Shown here piece by piece: positions 23,356 through 34,939 of a stretch of DNA of 64,000 nucleotides. How positions within the stretch are numbered: the stretch's first letter is position 1; each line of letters opens with the position of its first letter. A program made the position numbers and the translations under genes. The notes under the pieces were generated by a model. The model was not told the DNA's origin and ran no database searches. It saw only the letters and a list, made by a program, of their open reading frames with translations. This DNA comes from Linanthus parryae (Eukaryota; Streptophyta; Magnoliopsida; Ericales; Polemoniaceae), in assembly GCA_023055425.1 (NCBI GenBank), contig JALGPY010000010.1, positions 18,325,363 to 18,389,362 on the forward strand, in the 5' to 3' direction.

Positions 23356-26300
23356 TGTAACTCCCCTACTTTTCAAGCCGACTGTAAGTGCAATATTTAG
23401 TCTTTGGGGGTAAATTTCTAAATAGTTTTTCACGGCTTTAAAGTGTGCATTTTGGAGCGTTGGCGATATTTGGACGTTGTTAGAATGATTTTGAGGCACT
23501 AGAGATGTTCGGGTGGTTGTGCAATTCTCTACAATTAAGTAGAACCTCTAATTTTAGTTAGTACCCCACACTTTAGAAAACTACACTTTCACCCTCACAT
23601 GCATGCTTGCCACTTGTTCAAGCCATTTTGACACCTCCTCCTTAGGTGGTAACATCTCCAACCTCCCTCTTCACCAGCACAATCTGGAGAAAGAAAAAAA
23701 AAAATCTCTCTCTCTCATCCATCCTCTTCTTCTTCTTCTTCTTCTTCTTCTTCTTCTTCTTCTTCTCCACCATACAACCACCACCACCAACACAGCCACC
23801 ACCTCCACCACTCCTTCTTTCAAAATTCTGCTACTGCTGGTAGAAGCCCACGACACGAGGATCAAAAGCCCTCAATCAGCTCCTCGAAAGGTTGTGCCTC
23901 GGGGTCGAATTTTGTCAAAAACCAGTAAGAACCCTAACTCTTCAACCCTTCAATTCTCTCTATACGTTGATTCTCACTTTATAATTCTTGTTCCATTGGA
24001 CTCGTGAGGTGAAACCGAGGCTAGGAAGCCCAAGCTCGAGCTGTAACTCACCGGATTTCACCTTCGCCGGATTCTGGGCTTGAAACCCGACGGGAACGGC
24101 GGCGGGCGACGCCGTTGGTGATTTCTTTGTTTTTGGCCATTCCTTCCCTCCCGTAGGTTGCTCCGAGGTATCATATGGTCGTGGACAACCCAGGCAAACC
24201 CAGAAGCTCCTGGGTACGCGCGGAATCGACGGAAACCGAGCGACGAGTCGCCGAAATCCGCCATGGCCGCCGGAAAAGCTCGAGCTCGGTACGGCTTCGA
24301 TTCTTGCTTGTTTTGATCATTTGAAAGCATGAGCATGCTCCTAATCACGTCCACAACATGTTTAGATCATCAAATCGTGACTGTAACAACAAATCGTTAT
24401 AGTTTGATTCTTGTAGTTCATGTTTTTGGGTTCATGAACCTGACCTGTTCATGGGACTGTAAATCTCTCAATACTTGATGTCTTGAACTGATTCTTGTTG
24501 CTATGGATTCCCTGCATGTAGTACTCCAACTTTCGTTTTAATTTCTTGGTCCAATTCGATCTCTAAACCCCCTGAAATTGGGCTTGAACATGGCTAGTTA
24601 GCGAAGTAGTTGATGTGTTCTTGGTGTTCATGTGTTTTTGGTACAAAAACTACCCCTGTTCAAATGCTTGTATCTCCCTCTTTTTTGGTCCGTTTTGAAT
24701 GATCCTTAGCTTTCTGGAATCCTTGGAGAATTGTCTACAACTTTTGTGTTGATTTCTTGGTCCAATTCTGACTCTAGACCCTCTGATTTTTGCTCAAAAG
24801 TTGCTGTGATGTTGATGTTCTTCGCTTGCAAAAGCTCAGAATTTTCTAAGTATAGAATGTCATGGTGAAACACCCATTTTCTAACCCTTGTATCTTCTAG
24901 AAAACTCACTGAAATGTTAATCTGTTTTCTCCTGTGTAAAGATGATACATAATACTTCAAATCATCGTCTCCGGGTCATGTTCAAATTTGTAACGGATTT
25001 CTCACAAATCAAGCCTAAAGTTACTAGTTTGAACTCAATAAACTTTCTTGAATTTTACTAAGTGTTGATTCGGAATTTTTGTCCAACTTTGACTAGCGGT
25101 ATCTCTTTGAATACTTGGAGTTCTTAGAAGTTCAAATATGTTCTGGAAAGCTTGGAATACCCTGTTCAATACCAAACCTTCATATTTCCTAAACTCTAAC
25201 TCATTTTACCACAAATCAGATCCAAAGTTGACTAGTTGAGATGATTTCACTTTATCTTTGACTTTCAATTTTATCACTCTAAATGACATTTCTGGCCTTA
25301 GCGTTCTTCACAGAACTTGTTGGTATTCATATTTTGAGTCTAAATATCATTTTGACCAAGTTTTACTTTTCGAAAACCCTAGTTTGACTGAACTGTATAG
25401 GAGGTGCAAAATAGTAATTTCACTTAAACTTTGAATTGAGATTAGTTTAGTAACTTGGAGTTTGTCAGCATGTCTTGTATGCTTATTTGGAATACTTGTA
25501 TGTAATTCTGGGCTAGGGTTGACCAAGTCAAATGTTGCGGTCTTTTTGCAGTTTTACTAAACTTCGGGGGGCCTATGTGCATTTGATTAAAACTTCACAC
25601 CTGAACTACTTGAGACTAGGTTAATGTTTTGAGACCAACAACCTGACTTAGAAGGATATTTGGAGCCTTAAGAAGGAACTATTTGACTCGGGAGTGACCA
25701 AATCAATAGTTGGGGTCTTTTTACAAATTTAGCAAACTTTAGGGGCCTAAGTATAATTTACTGAAAGTTGTAGATTTCGATGCTAAGTTCATATGGGAGA
25801 GTTAAGATTCATTCTTGCATGTTGTTGGGCCAATATGAGTATAATTTGAGGTCCGGGCACTAGACAGTTTCGGAGTATCAGGGACGTTTTGGACAGTTAG
25901 CTTGCATAACCTACATTTCATCGCATTATTGCATACAACCTCATATAGAGGGTAAATGCTAATAGACTATATACTTGACTTGTTTATATCCAGCCGACGT
26001 TAAGGATCGTTCAAAGTAGACGTATGTATTGTGTTGCTGCATTTACCGTAAGACCCAGAACCAATATGGGACGAGAGTTGTAGGAGTGCCAACTTTGCGT
26101 TGCGCCTTTCATGGCTCAGAGGTAAGTACATATGTACGGCTTTTTCATATCAAAATGTGCGTTTATGTTTGATGTTTCAAATGAATGTTTTTTATATGAA
26201 ATAGTATGAGAATGCATGTTTTCCACTCGAATGTTGTTAAACTTTTTTTATTCATCTCTTTTGAGAACTCTCGGAAATTACTTGTGAAATTTTGATATTC

Positions 26301-27346
26301 CGATTCTGGTTATGTGAAAGAGAATAAATAAATTACCTCTAATAGACTTAGGACGATGTACAGAGTACAGTTATTAATGGGAGGCGTCAAGCGATCCTCC
26401 ATTTTCTTATGGCTAAGACCATTGAAAAAATGCTTCTTATTATTGGATAGAACGTCAATGTTCAAAAATCCGCCCCCGATGAACCAAAATGTACCAAGTT
26501 ATTGAGGCCAAGGGTTTTATAGAGCTATAGAGTGCTACTTATACTTGTAAGGGTCACTACGGCATAGGGGTGTCGACACTTAAGGCATTTTAGCTAATGT
26601 TGTGAGCGGGGTTGACGAATGGGCTCCCTTAACGCTCGGGTGAAATAGGGTTTGATAGACCCTAGAAGGAACCCTTAGTGATTATTTCGTGATCCCTCTG
26701 TTTACATCGATCCTGCTGGTGGCTCTTGACACGCCTCAGCTAAATTAAACTATTGATTGAATTCGAAATTAAAAATTGACTACTTTATTAATGTTTTTTG
26801 TGGCTCTGGATTGCCCTAATCAATTGAAATGATTTGAAATGCTTTGGCTACTCATTCACTATGTTATCCTCTTAAATGGACTTGTTTACTCTGGGTATGT
26901 TACCAACTACTCGTGGTTTCTCAATGTTATTAAAGTGAGAGGTTTTTGTTACTCGTTTACTTTCAGTTGTTCCAAAGTCTCCAACATGATAACTTTACTG
27001 TTTAAATCTTCTAATTTGTTCATGCTTCCGTGCCACTCGTTGCTTTACATGTCGTAGTATGTATTTTCTCAGTTTTTACTGATTATTTCTTCAAAACTGC
27101 GTCGGCGTTTGCCGTTTTAAAACCGCATGTCGTCAATCAAGTTTGGGGAATGGGAACACATATTGAGATGAAGAAGTTTAGCTTAAGTCAGATCGCATAG
27201 TAGATCACACACAATTTGTTTTAGATTGTACTTATTATCGACATTTTGTTATGTACTTTAACCAAAATGTAAACTTAATAGTTAATAATCTACTTTTGGT
27301 TATCGATTGTCGCGTTAACCCTGAACCGAGATCCCGGGCTGTTTCA
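23356..27346 (+). mobile_element. 3' LTR of element C
   Basis: 3,991 bp, almost the same as the 5' LTR throughout, with few substitutions, which points to a fairly recent insertion. Differences: an expanded (CTT)n run (~23,727-23,766), an extra segment 'ttcaacccttcaattc' near 23,940, and ~55 bp at 25,830-25,885 absent from the 5' copy. Confidence 0.9.
23727..23766 (+). repeat. (CTT)n microsatellite in the 3' LTR of C
   Basis: About 13 CTT units, against about 8 in the same place of the 5' LTR (18,604-18,626). The LTRs were identical at insertion, so the run has changed length since. Translated frames in this stretch (poly-Leu, poly-Phe, poly-Arg) are artefacts. Confidence 0.9.
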
Positions 27347-27645
27347 TTGTGGGTCAATCCAGTATGCCATTACTCCTAATGCATACCCATGTGCTAGACT
27401 TGATATCTCCATATCAGTCTATTCACATACTAGTCTCTAGTTGATTGTCCAATTAATCAGTTTAACTTACTAGGGATAGTTAAAATAAAAAACACATGGG
27501 TAATCTAAGAGCTTCATTATATTAAGTATTTCCATAAATAATACAATGAATATTCTAGCCAAAAGTAATGTTCATACTAAATAAGAGTGCCTCTAGGGTC
27601 TATTCCAACTGTCTCCCACGTTCACTAGAGTCAATCATGTGCATC

Positions 27646-28264
27646 TCATATGCCTATAGATCTAGTGTGCCCTTCATGCTTGCGCTGAACAAGCGGCTTC
27701 GTAAGGGGATCTGACAAATTCTCATCTGTAGGAATCTTGCATACCCTAACATTTCCTCGATCGGCGATCACTCTAATAAGATGGAAATTTTTGCGTATGT
27801 GTTTGGATTTCTGGTGTAACCTAGGTTCCATTGATTCTGCGATCGCTCGAGTGTTGTGACAATACAACTCAATTGGATCCACAATTATAGGAACCACACA
27901 AAGCTTAGTAATGAACATCCTAATCCATACAGCCTCCTTTGCTGCGCCTCTTGCAGCAATGTACTCAGCCCCAGTTGTATAATCAGCAACCGTCTCTTGC
28001 TTTGAACTCTTCCATCTCACATCTCCACATTCAGGCAATACACAAATCCCGACTGCGATCCGAAATCATGGTTTGGAAGCATGCATACGTGTAACCCATA
28101 ACATGTAACTCATCCTCACCTCTAAATATCAAGAACGCATCCTTAGTTCTTCTCAAGTACTTAAGGATGTTCTTGATAGCAATCCAATGACTTTCACCCA
28201 GATTAGACTGGTATCTTCTTGTCGTACTCAACGCGTATGACACATTAGGACTAGTACACAACAT
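27646..28264 (-). pseudogene. RNase H and end of RT of element H
   Basis: Two overlapping minus-strand frames. 28,264-28,031 reads the RT tail (MLCTSPNVSYALSTTRRYQS, NILKYLRRTKDAFLIF). 28,038-27,646 reads RNase H (WKSSKQETVADYTTGAEYIA, KEAVWIRMFI, YCHNTRAIAESMEP, SKHIRKNFHLIR, VPTDENLSDPLTKPL-like). The catalytic EAEYIA glutamate is changed to GAEYIA and the CDN motif to CHN, and a frameshift separates the two frames. It copies the family seen in F at 40,860-41,500. Confidence 0.85.
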
Positions 28265-29033
28265 TGCGTTTCTTGTTCATTTTCTCCAAGATGCACATAA
28301 ATGTTCCATTAATTGAGGCGGTCAAGATGATGCCTAAATATGCTATGTATATGATAGATGCAATTTCAGGGAAGAGGATAGTGAAAGACTTTCAAACTGT
28401 GTACCTAATAAAAGCAGGTGAGCTTGTGTGTTTTTCTTGGCTTGCCTGAAAAACAGGAAGATCCGGGAAGCTTTGTTATTGAAGGTAATTTGGGAGGAGC
28501 TTATACTGGACAGGCACTATGTGATTTGGGGGCCAGTGTTAATCTGATGCCACTTTCAGTTTTTCGCAAGCTGGGTGTAAAGCTCACTGTACCTAGATTA
28601 ATCTGTAGTTTGTAGATAAGTCTTCAAAGAAAGCCTATGGAGTGGTGGAAGATGTGCTTGTGAAGGTAGGGAACTCTATTATCCATGCCGACTTTGTTAT
28701 CCTAGAGATGTATGTGGGAGATGTTCCGATCATTCTTGGTAGGCCCTTTGTAGCTACCGGTCGGACACTCATTGATGTTGAGAATGGTGCATATATCATC
28801 AGGATGAATGACACGTGGGAGACATTGTCGGTTTCCAAGACAACTTCACAGCAATCTCAGGGGAAACATTCCGAGATGCCCGTGGCCGTGCAGTCAGTTA
28901 ATGAGATGTTAGAGGTGGTTAGTACTGAAACACCAGAGCCAAAACTCAAATTTCACAAGGTAGTTATGAATATCCAGCATTGGAAGCTTGAAGATAGGTC
29001 ATGTGGTGCCAAGCCACCTTTTTAGGTGGATAA
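28265..29033 (+). pseudogene. gag end and aspartic protease of element D
   Basis: Continues D after insertion H. 28,270-28,450 reads 'FSKMHINVPLIEAVKMMPKYAMYM', the typical Athila stretch before the protease. 28,450-28,610 has 'DPGSFVIEGNLGGAYTGQAL' and the active site DLGASVNLMPLSVF. A frameshift at ~28,610 leads to 28,642-29,025 with VEDVLVKVGNSIIHADFVIL and VPIILGRPFVATGRTLIDVE, the conserved C-terminal protease half. RT should start shortly after, but the sequence turns into the post-pol non-coding block at ~29,034. Confidence 0.85.
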
Positions 29034-29596
29034 CGTAACGCGGTCGGCCCGTCGACCTTAAATTACAAGCGCTTATTTGGAAGCAACCCAATTTAGGAGT
29101 ATAAATTAGTTGTTTTTATTATTTGATATCCATACATGTTATTGTGAGGTGCGAGAGAGAGTGGTTTCATTATTTTCAATGAGTGTGCAAGACATAGGTA
29201 CCGAAGACTGCTCTGGATTCCCCTTCTAGTTAGACGTGCACATGATGGCACGTAAAACGATGGAAACAACTTGAATCTACAAGTAAAACGGTAACCAATA
29301 GAGGTTACTCGAGGAAGAGGAGTAACAAGTCAATTTTAAGATTATGCGCAACAAGTTTTCCCATCAAGTTTGAGCGCATCTGAATCCTGACGCGGAAGTT
29401 GCGGATCACGAGACTAAGGTAGCTGGAGTTGTGCGCACAAGAGGAAAAATGCAAAGAGAATGGAAATTACCAAGAATTTTTGATTTTACAATTAAAACGG
29501 CCTCCAGATAGTTAGTTGAGTCCATCGGTTCAAGAATCGAGGAAAACGGAGGTCAAACGAAGAATTGAGCCAAAAAAGGGCCAAATTCCCAAGACT

Positions 29597-29771
29597 GTTC
29601 GTGTGAATGGGGAGCCTATTCGTGCGAATATACATACTTAGAAAAAAATTGGAAATCTATTCGCACGAAATAAAAGAGGTCATCTGCTCATTCGTACGAA
29701 TACAGTTCGTATGAATAGAAGTTTATTCGCACAAATGCATTTCGTACGAATAAAAGCCTATGTGTGCGAAT
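29597..29771. repeat. Cluster of short palindromes ATTCGTACGAAT and variants
   Basis: Eight copies or half-copies of a 12-bp palindrome within 175 bp: 29,597, 29,618, 29,659, 29,690 (perfect), 29,705, 29,725, 29,740 and 29,761. The centre varies between GTAC, GCAC, GTGC and GTAT. Three more lie in the D 3' LTR at 33,813-33,860. Spacing is irregular (20-40 bp). See findings. Confidence 0.85.
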
Positions 29772-29965
29772 AACTGGTCAGCGGAGTCACTTATTGGGGG
29801 AATTTTGGAAATTCCAAGGGGTTGGTCTATCATACCAACGGATGAAACACTTCCCTTAGCCATTAATTTGGATTTAGAAAGTCGTCTTTCATCTTCTTCC
29901 TCTTTAATCCTCTCAAGAACACAAACCCTAAATATGGCAAAACTTGTCCAAATTGACATTTTTCT

Positions 29966-29986
29966 GGGGGGGGGGGGGGGGGGGGG
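29966..29986. repeat. Poly-G tract of 21 bases
   Basis: Uninterrupted run of 21 G. Could be a real mononucleotide tract or have an uncertain length from sequencing. Confidence 0.9.
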
Positions 29987-30468
29987 TTCTCCGCACCACT
30001 TCCTCTTCAACTTTAATACATGAATTTTTGAGAGAAAGGGCTTAGATTGAGTGTGGGGGTTGAAGATGAAGAAGCTTCAAGAACAAATTCTAAGATTCAG
30101 TCACTTGAAGTTGGAATTTACCAAATCCAAAGAAGACAAGTGTGACGGTATTCCTGAGGAGCAGAAGGTAGTGGGATCAACTCACCTCGTTTTTTATTTT
30201 CGGAAAATTAGTCGACCGATTTGGTCCTTGTTGACTAACTTTTGCGAAACAGGTCTTGTAAGAACGGTAATCCGGGACGGCTGGAATCTCTCTTTCTCTC
30301 TCTTTAATTCTTTCTTAGGCACTCTTTAGGGTTTATGTTTTAGCAATTTATAAACTATAAAGTGTGCCTCGCGAAGGTGGCCATTAGTTTGTGGGGATTT
30401 CTCGCTAGCTGCTATTGAGTTGATATGTTATTTTTTTAATTCACGTTAGCTCTCACCGCGCACTTGAA

Positions 30469-31640
30469 TTGTGGAGGGATTTGCCACCCATGCCCGAAAT
30501 TGGAAAGAGGGCTAAGTCCATGGTTCTGGTAGCCCCCGATGCTGTCTGTAGCACCAAATTCTGCACCTTCAGGTTCACAAGTTCTAGTTCCGATATGGAT
30601 GTTTACATGGATACGTTCCTGAAGAGGAAAGGGACACATGAGAAGCCCTTCCAGGAAAGCAAGAATATGCCCCAACTTAATTACATATTCATGAAAGGGA
30701 ACCTAGATAAATGGTTTAAGATTTGTAAGAGTAAGTCTAGCTCTAATATCGCGAGATAAATTATTCTTAATGCTCCGTATTATGATGAGGGGGAGAGCAA
30801 AGATGAGAGGCATATTTTTAGCCGTTGGAGCTTAATAGACATCACGCCAAAGACTATTGGGTCCGTGATGAAATTTAATCCTTTGAAAGAGGCTTGCATC
30901 TAGCATGACACCATTCGACAGATCAAAATTGTCAAGTTCATTAGTACTTCTTGTTTCCAGGGGGAAGTCGAGGCTGGTTGGGAAGAGAGATCTACTTTAC
31001 CCTAGTGGATGGTGTCCAGGAATTTGTTGCTTCCACGTGGAAGGTTGATTTGCAAGCTTCTCGAGAATTGGGTTTAGGTATTACACCTCAGCCCAAGTAC
31101 TCGTTCCAGTTGTGCACCATGGCCTAATGTTTGTGGAGTGGCCAGCGCATCGACATTCCTATCTTCATCTATAAATTCATAATGGAGAGGAAATATCGCT
31201 ACAAAAAAAACTCCTGGACACACCCACATTGTACTCAAGCTAGCAAAAGATACTGGCATTAAAGAGAGTATGTCGCGAAAATGCGGGAAGATTCCTTGCC
31301 CCCAGGAAGCCTCAAAACCTGTGAGAGCCCAGAAGACGAAGGGAGAGGCTAGTAGCTCGGGCTCCAATGTCGAGTCCCAACTTGATAAGGTCACGTATAT
31401 GGTGGTTCAGCAGATAGATCAGGCAAACTGAGACAAAGCTAGGTCTCAAAGATAGTTTGAGCACGTGAGGAGTAGTGTGCGCTGGATCGGTCGTGGTTTA
31501 GAGTCGTTGACCATTGAGACTGCCGAACAGGCTGAGCAGATCGACGACTTAGCCAAGGGGCCTAATTTCACATTCGATCACCCGCACACTGATGATGGTC
31601 TCTGCCATTACGAGTAATTTGCATATGAGGAGTCGAGTCC
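30469..31640 (+). pseudogene. Degenerate 3' ORF of element D
   Basis: One reading frame with few stops from ~30,469 to 30,760 ('PMPEIGKRAKSMVLVAPDA', 'FTSSSSDMDVYMDTFLKRKG', 'GNLDKWFKICKSKSSS'). It goes on with stops or shifts through 'IILNAPYYDEGESKDERH' and 'KVDLQASRELGLGITPQPKY' to a coiled-coil-like end near 31,560 ('TIETAEQAEQIDDLAKG'). Position and pattern suit the third ORF that Athila elements carry after pol. I see no signal peptide or membrane segment, so I do not call it env. The family assignment is inferred from position only. Confidence 0.5.
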
Positions 31641-31867
31641 TGATGAGGAGACCCAGTCCGGCTAGACCCACCAGCCCTGCACTTAGGCAGCCGAGTCCTC
31701 TTGATTTAACTTTCTATTTCATTGAGGATAACGAAACGCTTAAGTATGGGGTAGTTTTAGCTATCCGCTAGTTTGCCATTAAATAGCCTTGTTACATTTA
31801 CTTTAGTAGGCCAGTCTTGCATGTAGGGTTAGTCCGTTAAGTTTGCATTTGAACGTTTAAATATATT

Positions 31868-31904
<37 letters not shown>

Positions 31905-33481
31905 TTGAGTCTACCCACCCACAGTGTTTGTCAATTGAGTTGGCCCAAGCATACAGAGTTAGGAAAAAAAGAAAACAAAATTAAAAAATTTAACATGGTG
32001 AGGGCTTAATGATATAATTTCCTAGGAGTATAAATATATGAGGTGAGGTAGACGTGTGAATCTGGAGTAGGAGGACTTATAGGGCTAATGCAAACTAGAA
32101 ATGCTGCCTCTCAGACAATAAATCCTACTAGTGCTACACTGCTGTCACTTAGGAAGTCGTCACCCGTCCTTGTAGTAGCAACGAAACTGCTGTGCGAGTG
32201 ATGTTTTTGGGGATCCACTGGTCTCGTCTCCATCTTGTAGGTCCACTAGATACCCACGTTGATCCATTTACCCCTTTTATTCACAACCTCTACCCTAGGA
32301 AGCCTTTCATTGTGAATATCATCACTAGTAAGAATGGACCTTTCCTATGCGTCATGATCGAGGGAGGTGAGTTAGGTAGGTTCGTTGATGGTGACCTAAT
32401 TTGTTACATCTTATGTGGATTCACTTACATGTCGGCTGCTGAGTTAGAGAAGGTAGCACACTTCAGTGTGATGATGAATTGTGTCCTTACACCACGATCA
32501 TAGGAGGAGTGTCGTAGTGCGTGATATGCTTTCCGCAAGATATGGGGTTGGGTTGATTGAGCTTATTGGAGGTCGTGCTTGTTTTTCATTATATTATCTA
32601 TATCTTAGGTGATGAGGATGATCGGTTGAAAAACATGTTCACATTGACTACCGGGTTTTAAGAGTTGGTTTACATCGAGTGTGGGGGTATCGACAAGTAT
32701 TTTATAACATCCTTGATTTGACACATTCCACCACCATATTATTTGCTTGGATATGTTGTCTCCTCGGTGATTATTATATTATTATGGCTCCATGTGTTTA
32801 TTATAGTTAGATGAAAAAAAAAGAAAAAAAGAAAAAATATAGAAAAAATGATGTATAGTAGATATAGGAAGTGAATGATATTAGCTAATATCTTGAACAC
32901 TCTTTCACATTCGAGGCTGCGACAACGGCGTTCCTTAGATTTTGGTGAGGGTGTAGTGAGAATCGGGTTCTGTAATTTTCATCATGACGTCTAGGACTAC
33001 GCTTCTACATATCTTATCCTACCCGTCCGATGCCATCAACATTTCAACCCGTGGATTAATAGCTCGGATTGTAAGTGCTAGGGATATGTTTGTTGAGTGT
33101 GGAAAGCATAATATTAAGTGCTCTTGTCTGTTTTGCCTACAAAAAATGGCATCATGTTCTACCGATCACCAAAGCTGTAGAATTTCCGACGAGAATATGA
33201 CAGCTTTATGACTTGCCGGTTTACTTTTCGAGATTGCGCAATCTCAACTAAAAAGAAAAAAATATGTCTTTTCCTTTGTTGCATTGTACATACTTGAGTT
33301 GCGTTGTATATATCATATACTTTGCATATTCGTTTCTTTGTGTATTGAGTCGTGAGTCGTGTTGTCTAGTGGAGTGTGTAAGTATGCAAAGCGATGGGGG
33401 TATGAATTTGTTGGTATTGGTATGTATGCGATGTCTCTTGGGTGTGGTTGAGCGCCATTGTTGAGACGAAAAAAGAGTAAG
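31641..33481 (+). other. 3' non-coding region of element D
   Basis: Holds a microsatellite (TA)n at 31,874-31,901, the purine tracts AAGTATGGGGTAG (~31,742) and GAGTGTGGGGGTAT (~32,675), and an A-rich stretch (32,814-32,850). A frame at 32,192-32,503 shows no likeness to a known protein. The repeated appearance of GTGTGGGGG tracts is typical of the group. Confidence 0.6.
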
Positions 33482-33493
33482 CGTGGGGGAATT
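33482..33493 (+). other. Polypurine tract of element D
   Basis: CGTGGGGGAATT directly before the 3' LTR start TGATAG at 33,494. It is the presumed primer for plus-strand synthesis, matching the GTGTGGGGGTATT tracts of the gypsy elements at 254 and 51,935. Confidence 0.75.
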
Positions 33494-34939
33494 TGATAGC
33501 GCCTTTTAGGAGCTATATTTCTTTATCATATTCCACATATTTGAGAGGTTTTTTGGAGAGTTCAGAGCTCATTATTGATGAGAGAACTCTTATTTATCAC
33601 CTATCGCGTCATATGCTTAATTCCAATCCAACCACGTCTTATATGCTTTATTTATGCTTAATTGATGAATTTAATCAGTGTTTGTTGTCTTCGACAGAAA
33701 ACAGGGCTTAAGAGCGTATTCGATTAGAGACGTGAAATTTTGAAGCTAGGAAGCGCAAGGAAAGAGCCTCGGGAACCAAGAAGTGAAGATTCAAGAACAA
33801 TTCTTCAGAGCCATTCTCACGAATAGAAAATCCATTCGCACGAATACCATTCGTACAAAATAGTCTTTAGTTGGCGCAGAATTTTGGGGTTCTTTTGCAC
33901 ATGTCAAGACTTGGTATTCATTACTTCGACCTAGTAAACAAATGACAACATAAAAGAGCTAAGAACGACTTGGAGAACTAAGAAGAAGACTTGGGGAGCA
34001 TCAAGGAGCAAGAGAAGATCTAGGATGAACGCCATAATAGAGTTTTTAGCATTTGAATATATTTCCCCCTTCTTTTCTAATATGGATACTTATAGGTCGT
34101 TTTATTCAATTATGAGTAGATAAAACCATACGTACGCATCTGCGGAGAGTCTAGGGTTTATGTTTTTACTGTTTTTCTCCGAATTTAGATGAATTTTCAT
34201 GCTTAGGATTTGATTATAAATGAAGAACTCTTTGGTTAATCTTGTTGAACTCTTTCTTTGACATGTTTGAGTTCAGATTTAGAATTAATGCTTGTAGTTT
34301 TAGTTCATAGATTAATCTAACTTAAATGATAATTCATGTTGGCTAATAAACTGTATGTTGTGCTGAATTCATAGCAAGGGAGGATTCATGACCCGAACTT
34401 GTTATTTAGCCAGTGAGTATGTGAGAGCAACTGTACCCTAGTTGGGATGATTTTACAATTGCGTTCCCGAATCAACAAGACCGTGAGGAGAGTTGAGTAG
34501 GAGTTTCTATAAGAGGTTCAATTCATTAGGAGATAGTGGTAGGCTCGTGTGGTGGTGGACCCAAAGACACCGTTTCCGTGCACTATCATTAGCCTACTAG
34601 AACGTGTCAGTGGCTAGAGTGGACCGAGAGGGACATTATGATACTGATTTTTAGAACGACAAGAGATTGTTAGGTGATTGTCAATGCCATTACCCATCTT
34701 AGCAAAACATTAGAATTATTGTGTTAGATCCTAATCACTAGTCCTAATCATTAGTAACTTGATTTAGTGTGACAACCATTAGAAAATCAACCCTTTTCAC
34801 TGGTTACTTACTGAATTAGACTAATTGGTAAATTTATAATAGTAAGAACCTTCCCTTGGGTTTGATAAATCGGAGTCGCAAATAGTCCATTATATTACTT
34901 TCTGTATACTTGCGCAGTTCAGGTTGCACCTGCGCATCA
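33494..34939 (+). mobile_element. 3' LTR of element D
   Basis: 1,446 bp, TGATAGCGCC to GCGCATCA. Its second half matches the 5' LTR of D. Three ATTCG.ACGAAT palindromes lie at 33,813-33,860. The frame 33,493-33,711 has no known likeness. The sequence after 34,939 differs from D. Confidence 0.85.

Larger units (their letters stand above)
18237..27346 (+). mobile_element. Element C: non-autonomous LTR retrotransposon with ~3.9 kb LTRs (Tekay-like ends)
   Basis: Two near-identical LTRs (18,237-22,132 and 23,356-27,346) flank 1,223 bp. TSD TTGTG at 18,232-18,236 and 27,347-27,351. LTRs start TGTAAC and end GTTTCA. PBS TGGTATCACAGC at 22,135. The internal end has the 'cttcggggatgaagattcttttaagg' type of motif typical of Tekay/Del chromoviruses, which also have LTRs this long. 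No gag, pol or chromodomain can be read, so it must have used proteins from a related element: a LARD-type derivative. Plus orientation is set by PBS and 3' motif. Confidence 0.88.
17074..27610 (-). mobile_element. 3' LTR of element H, split by element C
   Basis: On the plus strand it runs TGTAGGG (17,074) to CCAACT (27,610). Without C and one target copy it has ~1,422 bp, close to the 1,452 bp of the solo LTR at 13,491. The minus-strand purine tract GTGGGAGAC follows at 27,611, marking the border with the internal region. Confidence 0.85.
17074..28264 (-). mobile_element. Ty1/copia element H, 3' part only, inserted in D
   Basis: Minus-strand element of the F family: 3' LTR (17,074-27,610, holding C), polypurine tract (27,611-27,621), RNase H (27,646-28,038) and the end of RT (28,031-28,264). 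It breaks off at 28,264 and the protease of D follows. The rest of pol, gag and the 5' LTR are lost, so the right-hand target site cannot be checked. The left boundary lies cleanly in gag of D. Confidence 0.85.
29034..30468 (+). other. Post-pol non-coding region of element D
   Basis: Starts with a block shared in inverse orientation with element E at 53,749-53,796 ('gtcgacctta...aattacaagcgctt...gcaaccca'). It holds the ATTCGTACGAAT palindrome cluster (29,597-29,771), a 21-G run (29,966-29,986) and the tract GAGTGTGGGGGTTG (30,047-30,060). No convincing gene. Confidence 0.6.
13394..34939 (+). mobile_element. Athila-like Ty3/gypsy element D with three insertions
   Basis: Order: truncated 5' LTR (13,394-15,686, holding a solo LTR), PBS, gag (15,915-17,073), insertion H (17,074-28,264, itself holding C), protease (28,265-29,033), long 3' internal region with a degenerate ORF and palindromes, polypurine tract, 3' LTR (33,494-34,939). 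RT, RNase H and integrase are absent: the sequence normally found after pol ('gtcgacctta', 'aagcaaccca') follows the protease directly. D was therefore non-autonomous, or lost pol by deletion. No target duplication can be tested because the 5' LTR lacks its first ~700 bp. Confidence 0.8.

Noticed and set aside
29723..30023. Frames with poly-Gly or poly-Pro
   Set aside because: Caused by the 21-G run; neighbouring sequence has no coding pattern.
30469..31640. Envelope gene in D
   Set aside because: Position would fit, but no signal peptide, cleavage site or membrane helix can be seen; kept only as a degenerate ORF.
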